This document shows, one piece after another, positions 27,572 to 35,814 of a DNA stretch of 64,000 nt; within the stretch, counting starts at the first letter, position 1, and every line of letters begins with the position of its first letter. The notes beneath the pieces were generated by a model that saw only the letters and a program-made list of their open reading frames with translations, was not told the DNA's origin and did no database searches. The DNA is from Chlamydiales bacterium (GTDB taxonomy: Bacteria > Chlamydiota > Chlamydiia > Chlamydiales > JAAKFR01). The translations under genes and the position numbers were made by a program. Location of the stretch: assembly GCA_022601535.1 (NCBI GenBank), contig JAJACK010000003.1, forward strand, positions 62,001 to 126,000, given 5' to 3'.

Positions 27572-27674
27572 CCAGTTTTTAAGTGATTAGATTTGGAGTA
27601 AATTTGATCAGCGCAGTGCAAGTAGCACGGGCTGATCAAATTTACTTCAAAGATGAGCACTTAAAAACTGGGGG
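27569..27674. repeat. Long inverted repeat beside tRNA-Tyr
   Basis: Arms 27569-27612 and 27631-27674 are 44 bases each and match at 39 positions, with an 18-base loop. The right arm includes the last six bases of the tRNA-Tyr gene. As RNA it would form a very stable stem directly after the tRNA, possibly a terminator or processing signal. Confidence 0.8.
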
Positions 27675-27751
27675 CGGCTGGATTCGAACCAGCGTATCCA
27701 TACGGAGTCGGATTTACAGTCCGATGCAATTGGCCACTATGCGACACCCCC
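27669..27751 (-). tRNA. tRNA-Tyr(GTA)
   Basis: A class II tRNA of 83 bases with acceptor GGGGGTG pairing to CGCCCCC, discriminator A, anticodon loop CTGTAAA (anticodon GTA), a long variable arm and T-loop TTCGAAT. It is co-oriented with and 18 bases downstream of tRNA-Thr, so probably in one transcript. Confidence 0.95.
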
Positions 27752-27769
27752 CTGTCTTGGGGAAAAGAA

Positions 27770-27842
27770 TGCTGGAGAAAGGACTTGAACCCTCAACCGT
27801 CCGATTACAAGTCGGGCGCTCTACCAATTGAGCTACTCCAGC
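27770..27842 (-). tRNA. tRNA-Thr(TGT)
   Basis: A 73-base cloverleaf with acceptor GCTGGAG/CTCCAGC, discriminator A, anticodon loop CTTGTAA (anticodon TGT) and T-loop TTCAAGT. It is the first gene of the Thr-Tyr pair. Confidence 0.95.
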
Positions 27843-27868
27843 GGGAAGAAACACTTTATTCTAAAGGA

Positions 27869-28270
27869 TTATTTTTCATCAACTTTGAAATTCTCTGAAG
27901 AGGGCTTAAATGTATCACCGGGCTTGTGTTCCTTGCTTGTTTGCTCTTTTGGAGCATCAAGATCAGGCTCTTGGATCGGTTTTGCCTCTTTTTCTTCTTT
28001 TTCTTCTTTTCGATAATCTTTGCCTGCCATCCGGTAACGGAGATCTTTTAATGTATTGGGGTCTCCCTCTCCTGTGGGAACGGCGGCACTTTGAGAAAAT
28101 AGGGAGCTTGTTTTTGCACCTGTATCGATCACCTTAGCCTTGAACTTTCGCTTCCCAGAAGGAGTGTAAGTCTTCGTCCCTGCCTGATCTTTTTTTAGAC
28201 AACAATTTTTATACTTTTTCCCACTCCCACAAGGGCATGGGTCGTTTCGTCCAGTTTTTTTGTCATTCAT
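27869..28270 (-). CDS. SEC-C motif (zinc-binding) protein
   Basis: The 133-residue protein has [13 protein letters not shown] at residues 12-24, the SEC-C zinc motif found at the end of SecA and in many small proteins. The rest is a charged Lys/Glu-rich tail ([10 protein letters not shown]) that is probably disordered. It may help target a partner to SecB or the ribosome, but its function is unknown. It is divergent from the ttcA-like gene, sharing a compact promoter region. The -10-like TATTCT (28283-28278) ends seven bases before the ATG. Confidence 0.8.
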   Translation of the reverse strand: MNDKKTGRNDPCPCGSGKKYKNCCLKKDQAGTKTYTPSGKRKFKAKVIDTGAKTSSLFSQSAAVPTGEGDPNTLKDLRYRMAGKDYRKEEKEEKEAKPIQEPDLDAPKEQTSKEHKPGDTFKPSSENFKVDEK

Positions 28271-28277
28271 ACAAGGC

Positions 28278-28320
28278 AGAATATCTTAACTTCAACTTTT
28301 TGTCGATATTCGTTTATACT
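28278..28320. promoter_or_regulatory. Divergent promoters, both seven or fewer bases from ATG
   Basis: Minus strand: TCGACA, 17 bases, TATTCT (28283-28278), seven bases, ATG at 28270. Plus strand: TTCAAC (28291-28296), 18 bases, TATACT (28315-28320), six bases, ATG at 28327. Neither start has a ribosome site. Confidence 0.45.
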
Positions 28321-28326
28321 ATTTGG

Positions 28327-29037
28327 ATGTCTAAGAAAATTGAGAGCGCTATACGTAAGGCTCTTTATGAATTTGAGATGGTGGAAGAAGGATCGAAGAT
28401 CGCCGTTGCTTTGAGCGGGGGAAAAGATAGCCTCACTCTCCTCTTCATGCTCAAGGCAATTCTTGGGAGAGGGTGCCCTGCAGCTGAGCTTGTTGCTATT
28501 CATGTCGATGGGGAATTTTCATGTGGAGCGGGCGTTCAAAAAAATTATCTTCAAAAAATTTGTGATGACTTAGAGGTCCCCCTTCTCTTTGAGAGCTCCA
28601 CGATGACTTTAGAGACATTGAAATGTTATCGATGTAGTCGGGAGCGGCGACGGCTAATCTTTGAAGCGGCAAAGCGTGCTGGTGCTTACACCATCGCTTT
28701 TGGTCACCATCGAGATGATTCAGCTCAAACATTGCTCCTCAACCTTCTGCATAAGGGGGAATTTGCAGCAAATCTCCCCAAATTAGAGATGGTTGATTAT
28801 GGAGTGACACTGATCCGTCCCCTCATCTACCTCAGCGAAAATGAAATTGTAGAGTATGCAAAAAAGCATGGCTTTGCCCGAGTGATGTGCCAGTGTCCTG
28901 TTGGACAAAAATCAATGCGAAAAAAAGTTGATACTCTTCTCTCTGAAATAGAATCCCTTTTCCCCCATGCACGAGCAAATGTTGCAAGAGCAGGGCTTCT
29001 CTATGGGTCTGATAAAGCAAAGCGCGACCCATCTTAA
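28327..29037 (+). CDS. TtcA-family tRNA thiolase (PP-loop ATPase)
   Basis: The protein has 236 residues. The PP-loop SGGKDS lies at about residues 36-41, with conserved CYRCSRERR and CQCPVG Cys pairs and IAFGHHRDDSAQT. This layout matches TtcA, which uses ATP and an Fe-S cluster to thiolate cytidine 32 of tRNA. It is shorter than E. coli TtcA (about 310) but similar to chlamydial members. The ATG at 28327 is chosen because the longer frame overlaps the divergent gene and is not protein-like. I recall a PP-loop ATPase next to surE in Chlamydia too. Confidence 0.82.
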   Translation: MSKKIESAIRKALYEFEMVEEGSKIAVALSGGKDSLTLLFMLKAILGRGCPAAELVAIHVDGEFSCGAGVQKNYLQKICDDLEVPLLFESSTMTLETLKCYRCSRERRRLIFEAAKRAGAYTIAFGHHRDDSAQTLLLNLLHKGEFAANLPKLEMVDYGVTLIRPLIYLSENEIVEYAKKHGFARVMCQCPVGQKSMRKKVDTLLSEIESLFPHARANVARAGLLYGSDKAKRDPS

Positions 29038-29084
29038 AATAATCGTGGCATTCTTCTTAAGAATTGGTGTAATCTGGATGATCT

Positions 29085-29897
29085 ATGGAAGAAAAACCTC
29101 TGATTTTATTGACGAATGATGATGGAATTTTTGCCCCTGGCATTCACCATCTGTGGAAAACCTTAAAAGAAGCTGATCTCGGAGAGCTTGTAATCATTGC
29201 TCCCGCCTCAGAACAATCTGGAACAGGTGTTTCGATCACCTGGGATCGCCCTCTACATGTTCAAAAAGTTGCTTGGGAAGATGACACTCCAGCCTGGACT
29301 ATCGATGGAACACCCGCCGACTGCATCAAAATGGGCTCACGCGTCATCTTAAAACGGCATCCTGATTTTATTATTTCTGGAATCAATGCTGGATCAAACG
29401 CGGGGCGAAATGTGTTCTATTCTGGAACTGTAGGAGCTGTCATCGAAGGGGCGATGCGCAATATTCCTGGAGTTGCTTTTTCTTGTGAAGATGGTGACAC
29501 CCCAAATTTCCATGTTGCTGTCAAATATTTAGTTTCGGTTGTCCGCTATCTTTTTAAAAATCCCCTTCCTAAAGGAAGTTTTCTAAACGTCAACTTCCCC
29601 CATGCTGCTCAAGATGAAGTGAAAGGATTTCGCCTCACTCGGCAGGGAGAAGGGCGCTGGGTCGAAAACCCTTACCTCCATCTTGAGGGAAAAACAGGAT
29701 CGAGCTACTGGATGGGAGGGAAGCCCGAAGAAAAGGTTGAAGAAGAAGAGTGTGACATTGCCTATCTAAGAAAAGGATATATGACCGCTGTTCCCCTCTA
29801 TATACATGATTTGACAGACCGTGCTGAGCTAGAGAAAAGAGAGCAAAGTTTTGAAAACTTGCTCAATGCGCAACAATCTGTTGTAAGAAATTCTTAG
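29085..29897 (+). CDS. surE: 5'/3'-nucleotidase SurE
   Basis: The 270-residue protein has the SurE signature ILLTNDDGIFAPGI, with metal-binding Asp-Asp at about residues 12-13, APASEQSGTG, a catalytic Asn in SGINAGSNAGRNVFYSGTV, and a NVNFP block. It removes phosphate from nucleoside 5'/3'-monophosphates in the cytosol, metal dependent. In Chlamydia surE precedes ubiA and ubiX; here the same three genes lie within 3 kb but with tRNAs and yitT inserted. Confidence 0.95.
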   Translation: MEEKPLILLTNDDGIFAPGIHHLWKTLKEADLGELVIIAPASEQSGTGVSITWDRPLHVQKVAWEDDTPAWTIDGTPADCIKMGSRVILKRHPDFIISGINAGSNAGRNVFYSGTVGAVIEGAMRNIPGVAFSCEDGDTPNFHVAVKYLVSVVRYLFKNPLPKGSFLNVNFPHAAQDEVKGFRLTRQGEGRWVENPYLHLEGKTGSSYWMGGKPEEKVEEEECDIAYLRKGYMTAVPLYIHDLTDRAELEKREQSFENLLNAQQSVVRNS

Positions 29898-29909
29898 CTG
29901 AACTATGCT
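29881..29909 (+). promoter_or_regulatory. Promoter of the tRNA-Val/tRNA-Asp transcript
   Basis: TTGTAA (29881-29886), 17 bases, TATGCT (29904-29909), about 17 bases before tRNA-Val. It overlaps the end of surE. Confidence 0.5.
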
Positions 29910-29926
29910 ATCTACACTTTAGATCA

Positions 29927-29998
29927 GGGCGTATAGCTCAGCGGTAGAGCACCTGTTTTACACACAGGACGTCATAGGTTCGAATCCTGTTACGCCCA
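29927..29998 (+). tRNA. tRNA-Val(TAC)
   Basis: A 72-base cloverleaf with acceptor GGGCGTA/TACGCCC, discriminator A, anticodon stem CCTGT/ACAGG with loop TTTACAC (anticodon TAC) and T-loop TTCGAAT. Confidence 0.95.
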
Positions 29999-30018
29999 AT
30001 ATTAGATCTTGAATTCCT

Positions 30019-30092
30019 GCGGGAGTAGTTCAATTGGTTAGAGCACCGCCCTGTCACGGCGGAAGTTGCGGGTTCGAGTCCCGTCTCCCGCG
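30019..30092 (+). tRNA. tRNA-Asp(GTC)
   Basis: A 74-base cloverleaf with acceptor GCGGGAG/CTCCCGC, discriminator G, anticodon stem CCGCC/GGCGG with loop CTGTCAC (anticodon GTC). The yitT start lies only 20 bases downstream, suggesting a tRNA-mRNA transcript. Confidence 0.95.
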
Positions 30093-30112
30093 AACTCTTT
30101 TAAGGGCTAGAA

Positions 30113-30994
30113 ATGCGATCAGGCACCGCTTCACATTTTCGATTTGGCACCTTCTACCTAAGAACTCTCTTTTGGATGTTTATCGGCAGCTTTTTTGCCG
30201 CTCTCTCTATTGAAGTGATTCTTATCCCTAATCAGTTGATTGATGGTGGAATTGTGGGTATTTCGATGATGGCAGCCCATTTGACCAAATCGAACTTACT
30301 CCCCCTCTACCTCGTTGTCTTCAACCTCCCCTTTGGCCTCCTCGCTTTCCGGCAAATTGGAAGGCATTTTGTCATCCAAATGGTCACAGCAATTTCCCTT
30401 TTTGCCGTTTGGTTGATTCTCTTCCAGCTCATTCCTATCTGGTTTGATTTTAAACCCTTTGCCTTTGAAGCCAATGATTTAGAGGTGATTATTTTAGGAG
30501 GTTTTATCCTTGGGCTAGGACTTGGATTGATCATCCGAAATGGTGCATCGACCGATGGAACAGAAATTTTGGGGATCATCATCAACAAGAAAAAGGGATT
30601 TTCTGTTGGTCAGGTGATTTTAGCCACAAATATCTTGATTTTTGCTCTTGCTGGGTTTGTCTACCAAAATTGGCATACAGCGTTCCTCTCACTTATGACC
30701 TATGTTGTTGCAACACGCGTGATGGACATGGTGATCATAGGGTTTGAAGACACAAAATCTGTCATGATCATCTCAGCCAATCCGCAGCACCTTGCCGAAG
30801 TTCTTATGGAAGAGCTTGGAGTTGGCTTAACTGTCATGTACGGACGAGGTGGCTACACAGGTGATACGCGTGAAATTCTCTATATCGTTGTTGAAAGATT
30901 ACAGCTTGCCGAATTAAAAGAGCTTGTTCACAGAGAAGATCCCGAAGCATTCGTGGCGGTAGAGAACCTCCACGAAGTGATCAATATGAAGTAG
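30113..30994 (+). CDS. YitT-family membrane protein
   Basis: The 293-residue protein has about five transmembrane helices (residues 15-190) including LIPNQLIDGGIVGISM and GLGLGLIIRNGASTDGTEILG, both characteristic of YitT (DUF161). A soluble C-terminal DUF2179 domain (SVMIISANPQHLAEVLMEEL...YGRGGYTG) follows and may bind a small ligand. The role is unknown, possibly transport. It starts 20 bases after tRNA-Asp. The end overlaps convergent ubiX by 14 bases. Confidence 0.88.
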   Translation: MRSGTASHFRFGTFYLRTLFWMFIGSFFAALSIEVILIPNQLIDGGIVGISMMAAHLTKSNLLPLYLVVFNLPFGLLAFRQIGRHFVIQMVTAISLFAVWLILFQLIPIWFDFKPFAFEANDLEVIILGGFILGLGLGLIIRNGASTDGTEILGIIINKKKGFSVGQVILATNILIFALAGFVYQNWHTAFLSLMTYVVATRVMDMVIIGFEDTKSVMIISANPQHLAEVLMEELGVGLTVMYGRGGYTGDTREILYIVVERLQLAELKELVHREDPEAFVAVENLHEVINMK

Positions 30995-31577
30995 CAAGAG
31001 AGAGTTCTTCTTCCACCTTCCACCTTGGATAGAGAGAATGCTTGATGTGAAGAGCATCGAGTACCTTACCCACGATAAAATTTTCAATATCTTCCAATGT
31101 TTGGGGTTTTGTATACCAAGCAGGAACAGGAGAGACGATAGATGTCCCCCGCTTTGCAAGCTTAAGCAAGTTTTCCAGATGAATTTCACTCAAAGGAGTT
31201 TCCCTTGGAACAATTACAAGAGGACGTTTCTCCTTCAATGTTACATCAGCAGCTCGCCTCAAACAATTATCTCCAAGCCCCATTGCAATAGCTGCGACTG
31301 TCGTCATACTGCACGGAATGATCACCATTCCATCAGTAGGATACGATCCACTTGCAATACCAGCTCCCATATCATTGACACCATGGACTTTCACATCGCG
31401 TGGAAGCGAAGCGACAAACCGTTTAACCGTTGCATATTCACGCCCCATTTCTTCAGCGGCGGTGTAAAGAGCACTTGAGGTAATCACAAGATCAACTTCG
31501 CACGTTAAAGCTGAAATCAACCGGTGTGCCAGTTTAATCCCAGATGCTCCAGAAATACCGACGACTAAGCGGCCCAT
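30981..31577 (-). CDS. ubiX: Flavin prenyltransferase UbiX
   Basis: The 198-residue protein begins MGRLVVGISGASGIKLAHRL and contains MVIIPCSMTTVAAIAMGLGDNCLRRAADV and a late SPVPAWYTKP, all hallmark UbiX blocks. It prenylates FMN to give the cofactor for UbiD-type decarboxylases in ubiquinone or menaquinone synthesis. It overlaps ubiA by 13 bases, so the two are translationally coupled. Chlamydiae use the futalosine menaquinone route, where a UbiA-family prenyltransferase and UbiX/UbiD act late; that placement is inferred. Confidence 0.95.
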   Translation of the reverse strand: MGRLVVGISGASGIKLAHRLISALTCEVDLVITSSALYTAAEEMGREYATVKRFVASLPRDVKVHGVNDMGAGIASGSYPTDGMVIIPCSMTTVAAIAMGLGDNCLRRAADVTLKEKRPLVIVPRETPLSEIHLENLLKLAKRGTSIVSPVPAWYTKPQTLEDIENFIVGKVLDALHIKHSLYPRWKVEEELSLATSY

Positions 31578-32470
31578 ACAACTCCAATGAGAACAAAGAC
31601 CCCTGTAAAAAGAGAAATTGAGAGATTACAGCGAAAAAACAGTGGAGATAGCCGCTCTATTTGAGAAGGTTGATAAGCGAGATGCGACACCTTTTGGTGA
31701 AAATCTACAAAAAATAATGCCGCTACAATAGGAGCGATAAAATAGAGCTTGTGCAATCCTGCACTCTTTCCCACAAAAAAGAGCGTCAAAACACAGCACA
31801 GATGCATGAGTTGCGCTACCTTTAAACTTTTCTTGATTCCAAAACGGCTAGGAATGCTATGGAGGTGGTGTTTTTTATCAAAGTAGTAGTCTTGAATGGC
31901 CCAGACAATATCATTTCCAGCAATCGAAAGAGAGGCTGCGACCCCTAGAAAAAAAGGAGCAGGCGTCAATTTCCCACAGACTGCAACCGATGCCATCAAA
32001 GGGCCGAGGAGATGAATTGTTCCCAAAACAGCGTGACAAGCCGCTGTGAACCGTTTCAAATAAGCGTAGAGATAGATCAATCCAGCCGCAAAAGGAGAGA
32101 GCAAAAAACAGAGCGTATTGATTTGAGAGCAGATCAAGACAAAGAGCGCAAGAGAGCTCCAAGCGATTGTGCGTGCCTGTTTGGGAGTTGCTCTTCCCGA
32201 GGGGATTGCTCGCTCACTTGTCCGGGGATTTTGAGCATCGATTTTGTGATCGATCAACTGATTAAAAGCCATTCCGGCGATACGAGCGGCCAAAAAAGCG
32301 GGGATAATCCAGAGACAGCGAAAGAGGTCTTCCCTTCCCATTGAGATCAAAAAATCGTAGTTTGCCAAAGGAAGTAAAGCTCCGGCAAGAATAAAAGGGA
32401 GACCAAAAAGAGTCATTTCAAAACGGGTGAGATCGACAAATGTAGCTAAGCTAAGTTTTTGTTTCTGCAT
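31565..32470 (-). CDS. ubiA: UbiA-family polyprenyltransferase
   Basis: The 301-residue protein has about eight to nine membrane helices. The first Mg-prenyl-diphosphate motif is NQLIDHKIDAQNPRT and the second is VWAIQDYYFDKKHH. It attaches a polyprenyl chain to an aromatic quinone precursor in the inner membrane. It is followed by ubiX in the same operon. A strong AAGGAAGG ribosome site precedes the ATG. It is divergent from the LOG gene. Confidence 0.93.
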   Translation of the reverse strand: MQKQKLSLATFVDLTRFEMTLFGLPFILAGALLPLANYDFLISMGREDLFRCLWIIPAFLAARIAGMAFNQLIDHKIDAQNPRTSERAIPSGRATPKQARTIAWSSLALFVLICSQINTLCFLLSPFAAGLIYLYAYLKRFTAACHAVLGTIHLLGPLMASVAVCGKLTPAPFFLGVAASLSIAGNDIVWAIQDYYFDKKHHLHSIPSRFGIKKSLKVAQLMHLCCVLTLFFVGKSAGLHKLYFIAPIVAALFFVDFHQKVSHLAYQPSQIERLSPLFFRCNLSISLFTGVFVLIGVVWAA

Positions 32471-32518
32471 ATAAAAACCTTCCTTGAATTGACTCGCAGA
32501 TTAGGATATACCATAGGT

Positions 32519-33205
32519 ATGGTGAATCGCAAGCTACAATTTGACTCGTGGAAGATCTTTCGGATTATTTCAGAATTTGTCGATGGATTTGAAACTATGA
32601 CAGAGATTGGTCCTTCCGTCACGATTTTTGGTTCAGCCCGGATTTCCAAAGAGCATCCCTACTACACCCTTGCGCAAGTTGTTGGGCAAAAGATTTCGGA
32701 GAAGGGTCTTGGAATCATTACAGGAGGGGGACCTGGAGTGATGGAGGGAGCTAATTTAGGGGCACAAAAAGCGAAAGGTCGTTCATGCGGCATTTGCATC
32801 AATCTCCCTTTCGAGGATGATTCTAACCCTTACATCGATCGGCAATATCTTTTAAAGCTCCGTTATTTTTTTGTACGGAAGGTCCTTTTTGTTCGTTATG
32901 CGCAAGCGTGCGTCTTTCTTCCCGGAGGTCTTGGCACACTTGACGAGTTATTTGAGACGATGACCTTGATTCAGACCAAGAAGATCAAGCGATTTCCTAT
33001 TTTTCTTGTGGGGACCACGCATTGGCAAGGTCTTCTCGATTGGATGAAGGGGTGTCTTCTCAAAGATGGATTGATTACTCAGACAGACCTCGACGAGCTC
33101 ATAATCACAGACGACCCTAACGAAGTTGCAGACCGGATTGATGAACACCACAAAAAGCATGGAGAAGAGCCAACCTTTGACCTCTATCCTCCAAGCTTTC
33201 CTTAA
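32519..33205 (+). CDS. LOG-family protein (lysine-decarboxylase-like fold)
   Basis: The protein has 228 residues from the ATG at 32519. FGSARISKEHPYY, IITGGGPGVMEGANLGA, the catalytic-site arginine region RKVLFVRYAQA and FLPGGLGTLDELFE (PGGxGTxxE) define the LOG/TIGR00730 family. Members cleave nucleoside 5'-monophosphates to base and ribose phosphate, and some act as cytokinin phosphoribohydrolases. It is cytosolic. The physiological substrate in bacteria is often AMP or purine-related. Confidence 0.9.
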   Translation: MVNRKLQFDSWKIFRIISEFVDGFETMTEIGPSVTIFGSARISKEHPYYTLAQVVGQKISEKGLGIITGGGPGVMEGANLGAQKAKGRSCGICINLPFEDDSNPYIDRQYLLKLRYFFVRKVLFVRYAQACVFLPGGLGTLDELFETMTLIQTKKIKRFPIFLVGTTHWQGLLDWMKGCLLKDGLITQTDLDELIITDDPNEVADRIDEHHKKHGEEPTFDLYPPSFP

Positions 33206-33264
33206 TTTTATTGACGTGGTCCTTGATTAAAACCCTTTCATTCCCCTACCATATTTTTTCAATT

Positions 33265-33347
33265 GCTCGGGTGGTGAAATGGTAGACACAAGGGACTTAA
33301 AATCCCTTGCTCTTATGGGCGTGCGGGTTCGAGTCCCGCCCCGAGCA
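33265..33347 (+). tRNA. tRNA-Leu(TAA)
   Basis: A class II tRNA of 83 bases with acceptor GCTCGGG/CCCGAGC, discriminator A, anticodon stem AGGGA/TCCCT with loop CTTAAAA (anticodon TAA), a long variable arm and T-loop TTCGAGT. Its 3' half from 33294 is repeated at 35224-35279 (decayed) and 41029-41082 (intact). It appears to be the anchor for the accessory region. Confidence 0.96.
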
Positions 33348-33360
33348 ATACTCCTAAGCT

Positions 33361-34383
33361 ATGAATATTTTTGAACATAAGGTTACTACAGAAAACGAGT
33401 TGCTTCTCCTTGGGAACATGTATGTGGTTTCTCGTGCGCTTCATACTATCGCTGAGCAAAAGATCGCAGACTTATTTGAAGACAATTTGCCCAAATCCAT
33501 AGATATAGTTGCTAAACACTGTTCTATGTCTCCAACAGTATTAAAAAAGCTTCTAAGAGTGCTATGCCCATTTGGGATTTTTAAAGAAAATGACGATGGA
33601 ACATTTTCTCTTGAAAAGATTGGTGAGGTATTAAAATCAAGCCACCCTTCAGGTATGAAGGACCTCTTATTTTGTGAGGATTGTCGTTGGAATAGCTTCG
33701 GACAAATGTCTCAAAGCCTTACAACTGGAGAGACAGGATTTTCCAAGCTCTATAAGCAAGAATATTTTGAGTACATCGCTCAATATCCGCATTTGCAAGC
33801 TGGCTTTGATAGCCACATGAAAGCAGTTTCTGCAAAAGAAGACCCTATGATTGCGGAATCCCTTCCCTTAGAACAGAAGAAAAAAATGATTGATGTTGGG
33901 GGTGGAAAAGGTGGTCTTTTGAGGGCAATTTTAATCAAAAACTCTCATATTTCAGGGGGGATGTTTGAGCTTCCTGGAGTGGCTAAACAAGAAATAGATA
34001 AATTAGCTCAAGAATTTCAGGAGAGGATTGAGGTTTTTTCAGGCAGTTTTTTTGAAGCTCTCCCCTTTAAAAGTGATGGAATCATTTTAAAACGGGTTTT
34101 GCACGACTGGGATGATGCACATTGTATTCAAATCCTTTCCCATTGCCGTGAAGCTCTTGTTGAAGGTGAGGCTGGTGAAATCTACGTTGTAGAATCCCTT
34201 GTCAAAGGGCAAGAAGACTCCCCCCTTTTACGCATCTTTGATTTATTGTTGCTTACAGTCTTTGGAGGGGTTGAACGTAGTATCGAAGAATATTCATCCC
34301 TTTTTTCTCAATCAGGGTTAAAGCTAAGAAATAGTATTTCTACTGATTCCGGAATGTCTATTCTTGTTGCGAATAGGCAATAA
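33361..34383 (+). CDS. SAM-dependent O-methyltransferase (Methyltransf_2 type)
   Basis: The 340-residue protein has an N-terminal winged-helix dimerisation region (residues 15-100), a SAM motif MIDVGGGKGGLL, FELPGV, and a catalytic-region ILKRVLHDWDDAHC, as in small-molecule O-methyltransferases such as hydroxyneurosporene or HIOMT-like enzymes. The substrate is unknown. It starts 13 bases after tRNA-Leu, with no ribosome site. The first 58 codons and the tRNA 3' half are duplicated at 41029-41270, where they are fused to a toxin fragment. It is probably cargo of the element. Confidence 0.85.
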   Translation: MNIFEHKVTTENELLLLGNMYVVSRALHTIAEQKIADLFEDNLPKSIDIVAKHCSMSPTVLKKLLRVLCPFGIFKENDDGTFSLEKIGEVLKSSHPSGMKDLLFCEDCRWNSFGQMSQSLTTGETGFSKLYKQEYFEYIAQYPHLQAGFDSHMKAVSAKEDPMIAESLPLEQKKKMIDVGGGKGGLLRAILIKNSHISGGMFELPGVAKQEIDKLAQEFQERIEVFSGSFFEALPFKSDGIILKRVLHDWDDAHCIQILSHCREALVEGEAGEIYVVESLVKGQEDSPLLRIFDLLLLTVFGGVERSIEEYSSLFSQSGLKLRNSISTDSGMSILVANRQ

Positions 34384-34420
34384 TTAATTTTGTTGCAAAA
34401 GTCCCTGCATGAGCTTTTAG

Positions 34421-34771
34421 CATCATCACGACCGAGATCTTTATTTTAGAGAGGTAATTCTCAAAAGTGGAAATCTTAAAATTCGATGGGGGCAACAAGA
34501 AAAGCATATTCCAGGAAAGAACAACTACGTACCTGGTAGGAGTATCTTTGAACACCCAAACCCTCAAAGGCTAGTTGATAAATTTGCGGGAACAGGTCTA
34601 AGGGATGGTTCCCATTTACCTGGAAAGCCAGGATATAAGGAAATTATCGATTTTGGTGAGGTGATTGGCTATGACGTTCACCCTCGTACCGGTCAGATGA
34701 CATCTACAACTTGGGGTAAAATTCATTATGGAAAAGAAGGGGTACATATAGTGCCTACACGGCCCAGATAG
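34421..34771 (+). pseudogene. Start-less Ntox50-like toxin tip (cassette 1)
   Basis: The frame is open for 116 codons after a stop at 34418 but contains no ATG, GTG or TTG near its beginning. From Ser at 34466 it encodes SGNLKIRWGQQEKHIPG...GKIHYGKEGVHIVPTRP, 101 residues aligning with the end of the full toxin (38353-40563). The KHIPG..NY, FAGTG, IIDF..IGY and IHY..GVHIVP blocks resemble Ntox50, a predicted RNase domain of polymorphic toxins. It looks like a displaced silent cassette that would only be expressed after recombination with a complete toxin. An intact putative immunity gene follows 11 bases later. Confidence 0.8.
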
Positions 34772-34781
34772 AGTAAGATAT

Positions 34782-35090
34782 ATGGATAAAAATGATATAG
34801 ATATTGGCTATGCTTTGCTCGCTACTCAGAGAGCCCTGCTTGGAGAGGTGACGCAAAATCTCAGAGCTGTGGTCATTGACCTTCAAATTAAAAATAAGTC
34901 AGGCAGGATTTGCTTTTATTATGATGGGGAAATATCTGAAGTAGATTTTGATATAGCATCATGTGCGATAACAGAAATCACAGCTGCCTTCCCCATTGGA
35001 TATAGCTTTGAAGAACGTATCGAAAGATTAGATGCGCCAGCCAAAATACCGGTTCAAGGTCGATTAGCCTACTTAAGGAAAGAAGTTTAA
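34782..35090 (+). CDS. Putative immunity protein 1
   Basis: The 102-residue acidic protein has QRALLGEVTQNLRAVVI near the N-terminus, CFYYDGEISEVDFDIA in the middle and IERLDAPAKIPV..GRLAYLRKE at the end. The same pattern recurs in four more genes here, each placed directly after a toxin tip, which is the standard position for immunity to a polymorphic toxin. I do not recognise a named family. It follows cassette 1 by 11 bases and is followed by the 182-bp repeat. Confidence 0.75.
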   Translation: MDKNDIDIGYALLATQRALLGEVTQNLRAVVIDLQIKNKSGRICFYYDGEISEVDFDIASCAITEITAAFPIGYSFEERIERLDAPAKIPVQGRLAYLRKEV

Positions 35091-35097
35091 GCTCCGG

Positions 35098-35279
35098 TTT
35101 TACGCACTTGACCAGAAAAAACTGGAAAAAACCAGTATAAAAGAGCACAATGAGCGTCTTCATAACCTATTGAGAGTTTACTTCCTGTGGCTTCTTGTCT
35201 TTTCCAATTTGTATTTTACAACCGACTTAAAATCCCTTGCTCTTATAGGCGTGCGGGTTTTAAATCCCGACCCGAACAA
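35098..35279 (+). repeat. 182-bp repeat copy 1, ending in decayed tRNA-Leu 3' half
   Basis: About 85-90% identical to 40903-41084. It begins TTTTACGCACTTGACCAG, a few bases after an immunity gene stop in both places, and ends with the tRNA-Leu(TAA) 3' half. In this copy the T-arm is damaged (GGGTTTTAAATCCCG). No gene is visible in the rest of 35091-35328. Confidence 0.85.
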
Positions 35280-35328
35280 AAAACTTGTTTCGTATGAAGA
35301 AAAGTGAGTATTCTAAACGTCGACCATA

Positions 35329-35814
35329 ATGTGCAACCAAGAGATTGAAATGGAAAATGCAGTTCTAATGTCTCAAAAAACAAAAGTGGGAATTGGGATC
35401 CTTGTCACTCGAAATGGTCAGATACTTTTGGGAAAGCGAATCAATGCACATGGAGTAGGCTGCTGGGGAGCTCCTGGTGGACACTTGGAGTATGGAGAAA
35501 GCCCTGCGGAATGTGCTGCTAGGGAGCTTGAAGAAGAAACAAGTTTAATTGCTACCGATATTATGCCCGGCCCTTGGACCAATGATTTCTTTAAATCTGA
35601 AGAAAAACATTATATCACACTTTTTATGCTTGTTAGAAGTTTTGATGGCATACTTACTGTGACGGAGCCAGATCGATGTTTAGGTTGGAGATGGTTTGAT
35701 TTTAATAAGCTACCTCAACCACTCTTTTTACCTCTTCAGAACCTACTTGAAATTGGTTCTCTGGAATCTCTAACCCTAAACATAGGAAAATTAAATGAAA
35801 GACACGATACTTAA
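35329..35814 (+). CDS. NUDIX hydrolase
   Basis: The protein has 161 residues, or 154 if the ATG at 35350 is used. The Nudix box is GGHLEYGESPAECAAREL followed by EEETS, fitting GX5EX7REUXEEXGU with Thr at the usual Gly position. KVGIGILVTRNGQILLGKR precedes it. This is the NUDT15/MTH1-like nucleotide-sanitising group. It overlaps the next gene by 20 bases, starting a run of four small genes that lie between two tRNA-Leu remnants and are probably cargo. Confidence 0.88.
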   Translation: MCNQEIEMENAVLMSQKTKVGIGILVTRNGQILLGKRINAHGVGCWGAPGGHLEYGESPAECAARELEEETSLIATDIMPGPWTNDFFKSEEKHYITLFMLVRSFDGILTVTEPDRCLGWRWFDFNKLPQPLFLPLQNLLEIGSLESLTLNIGKLNERHDT

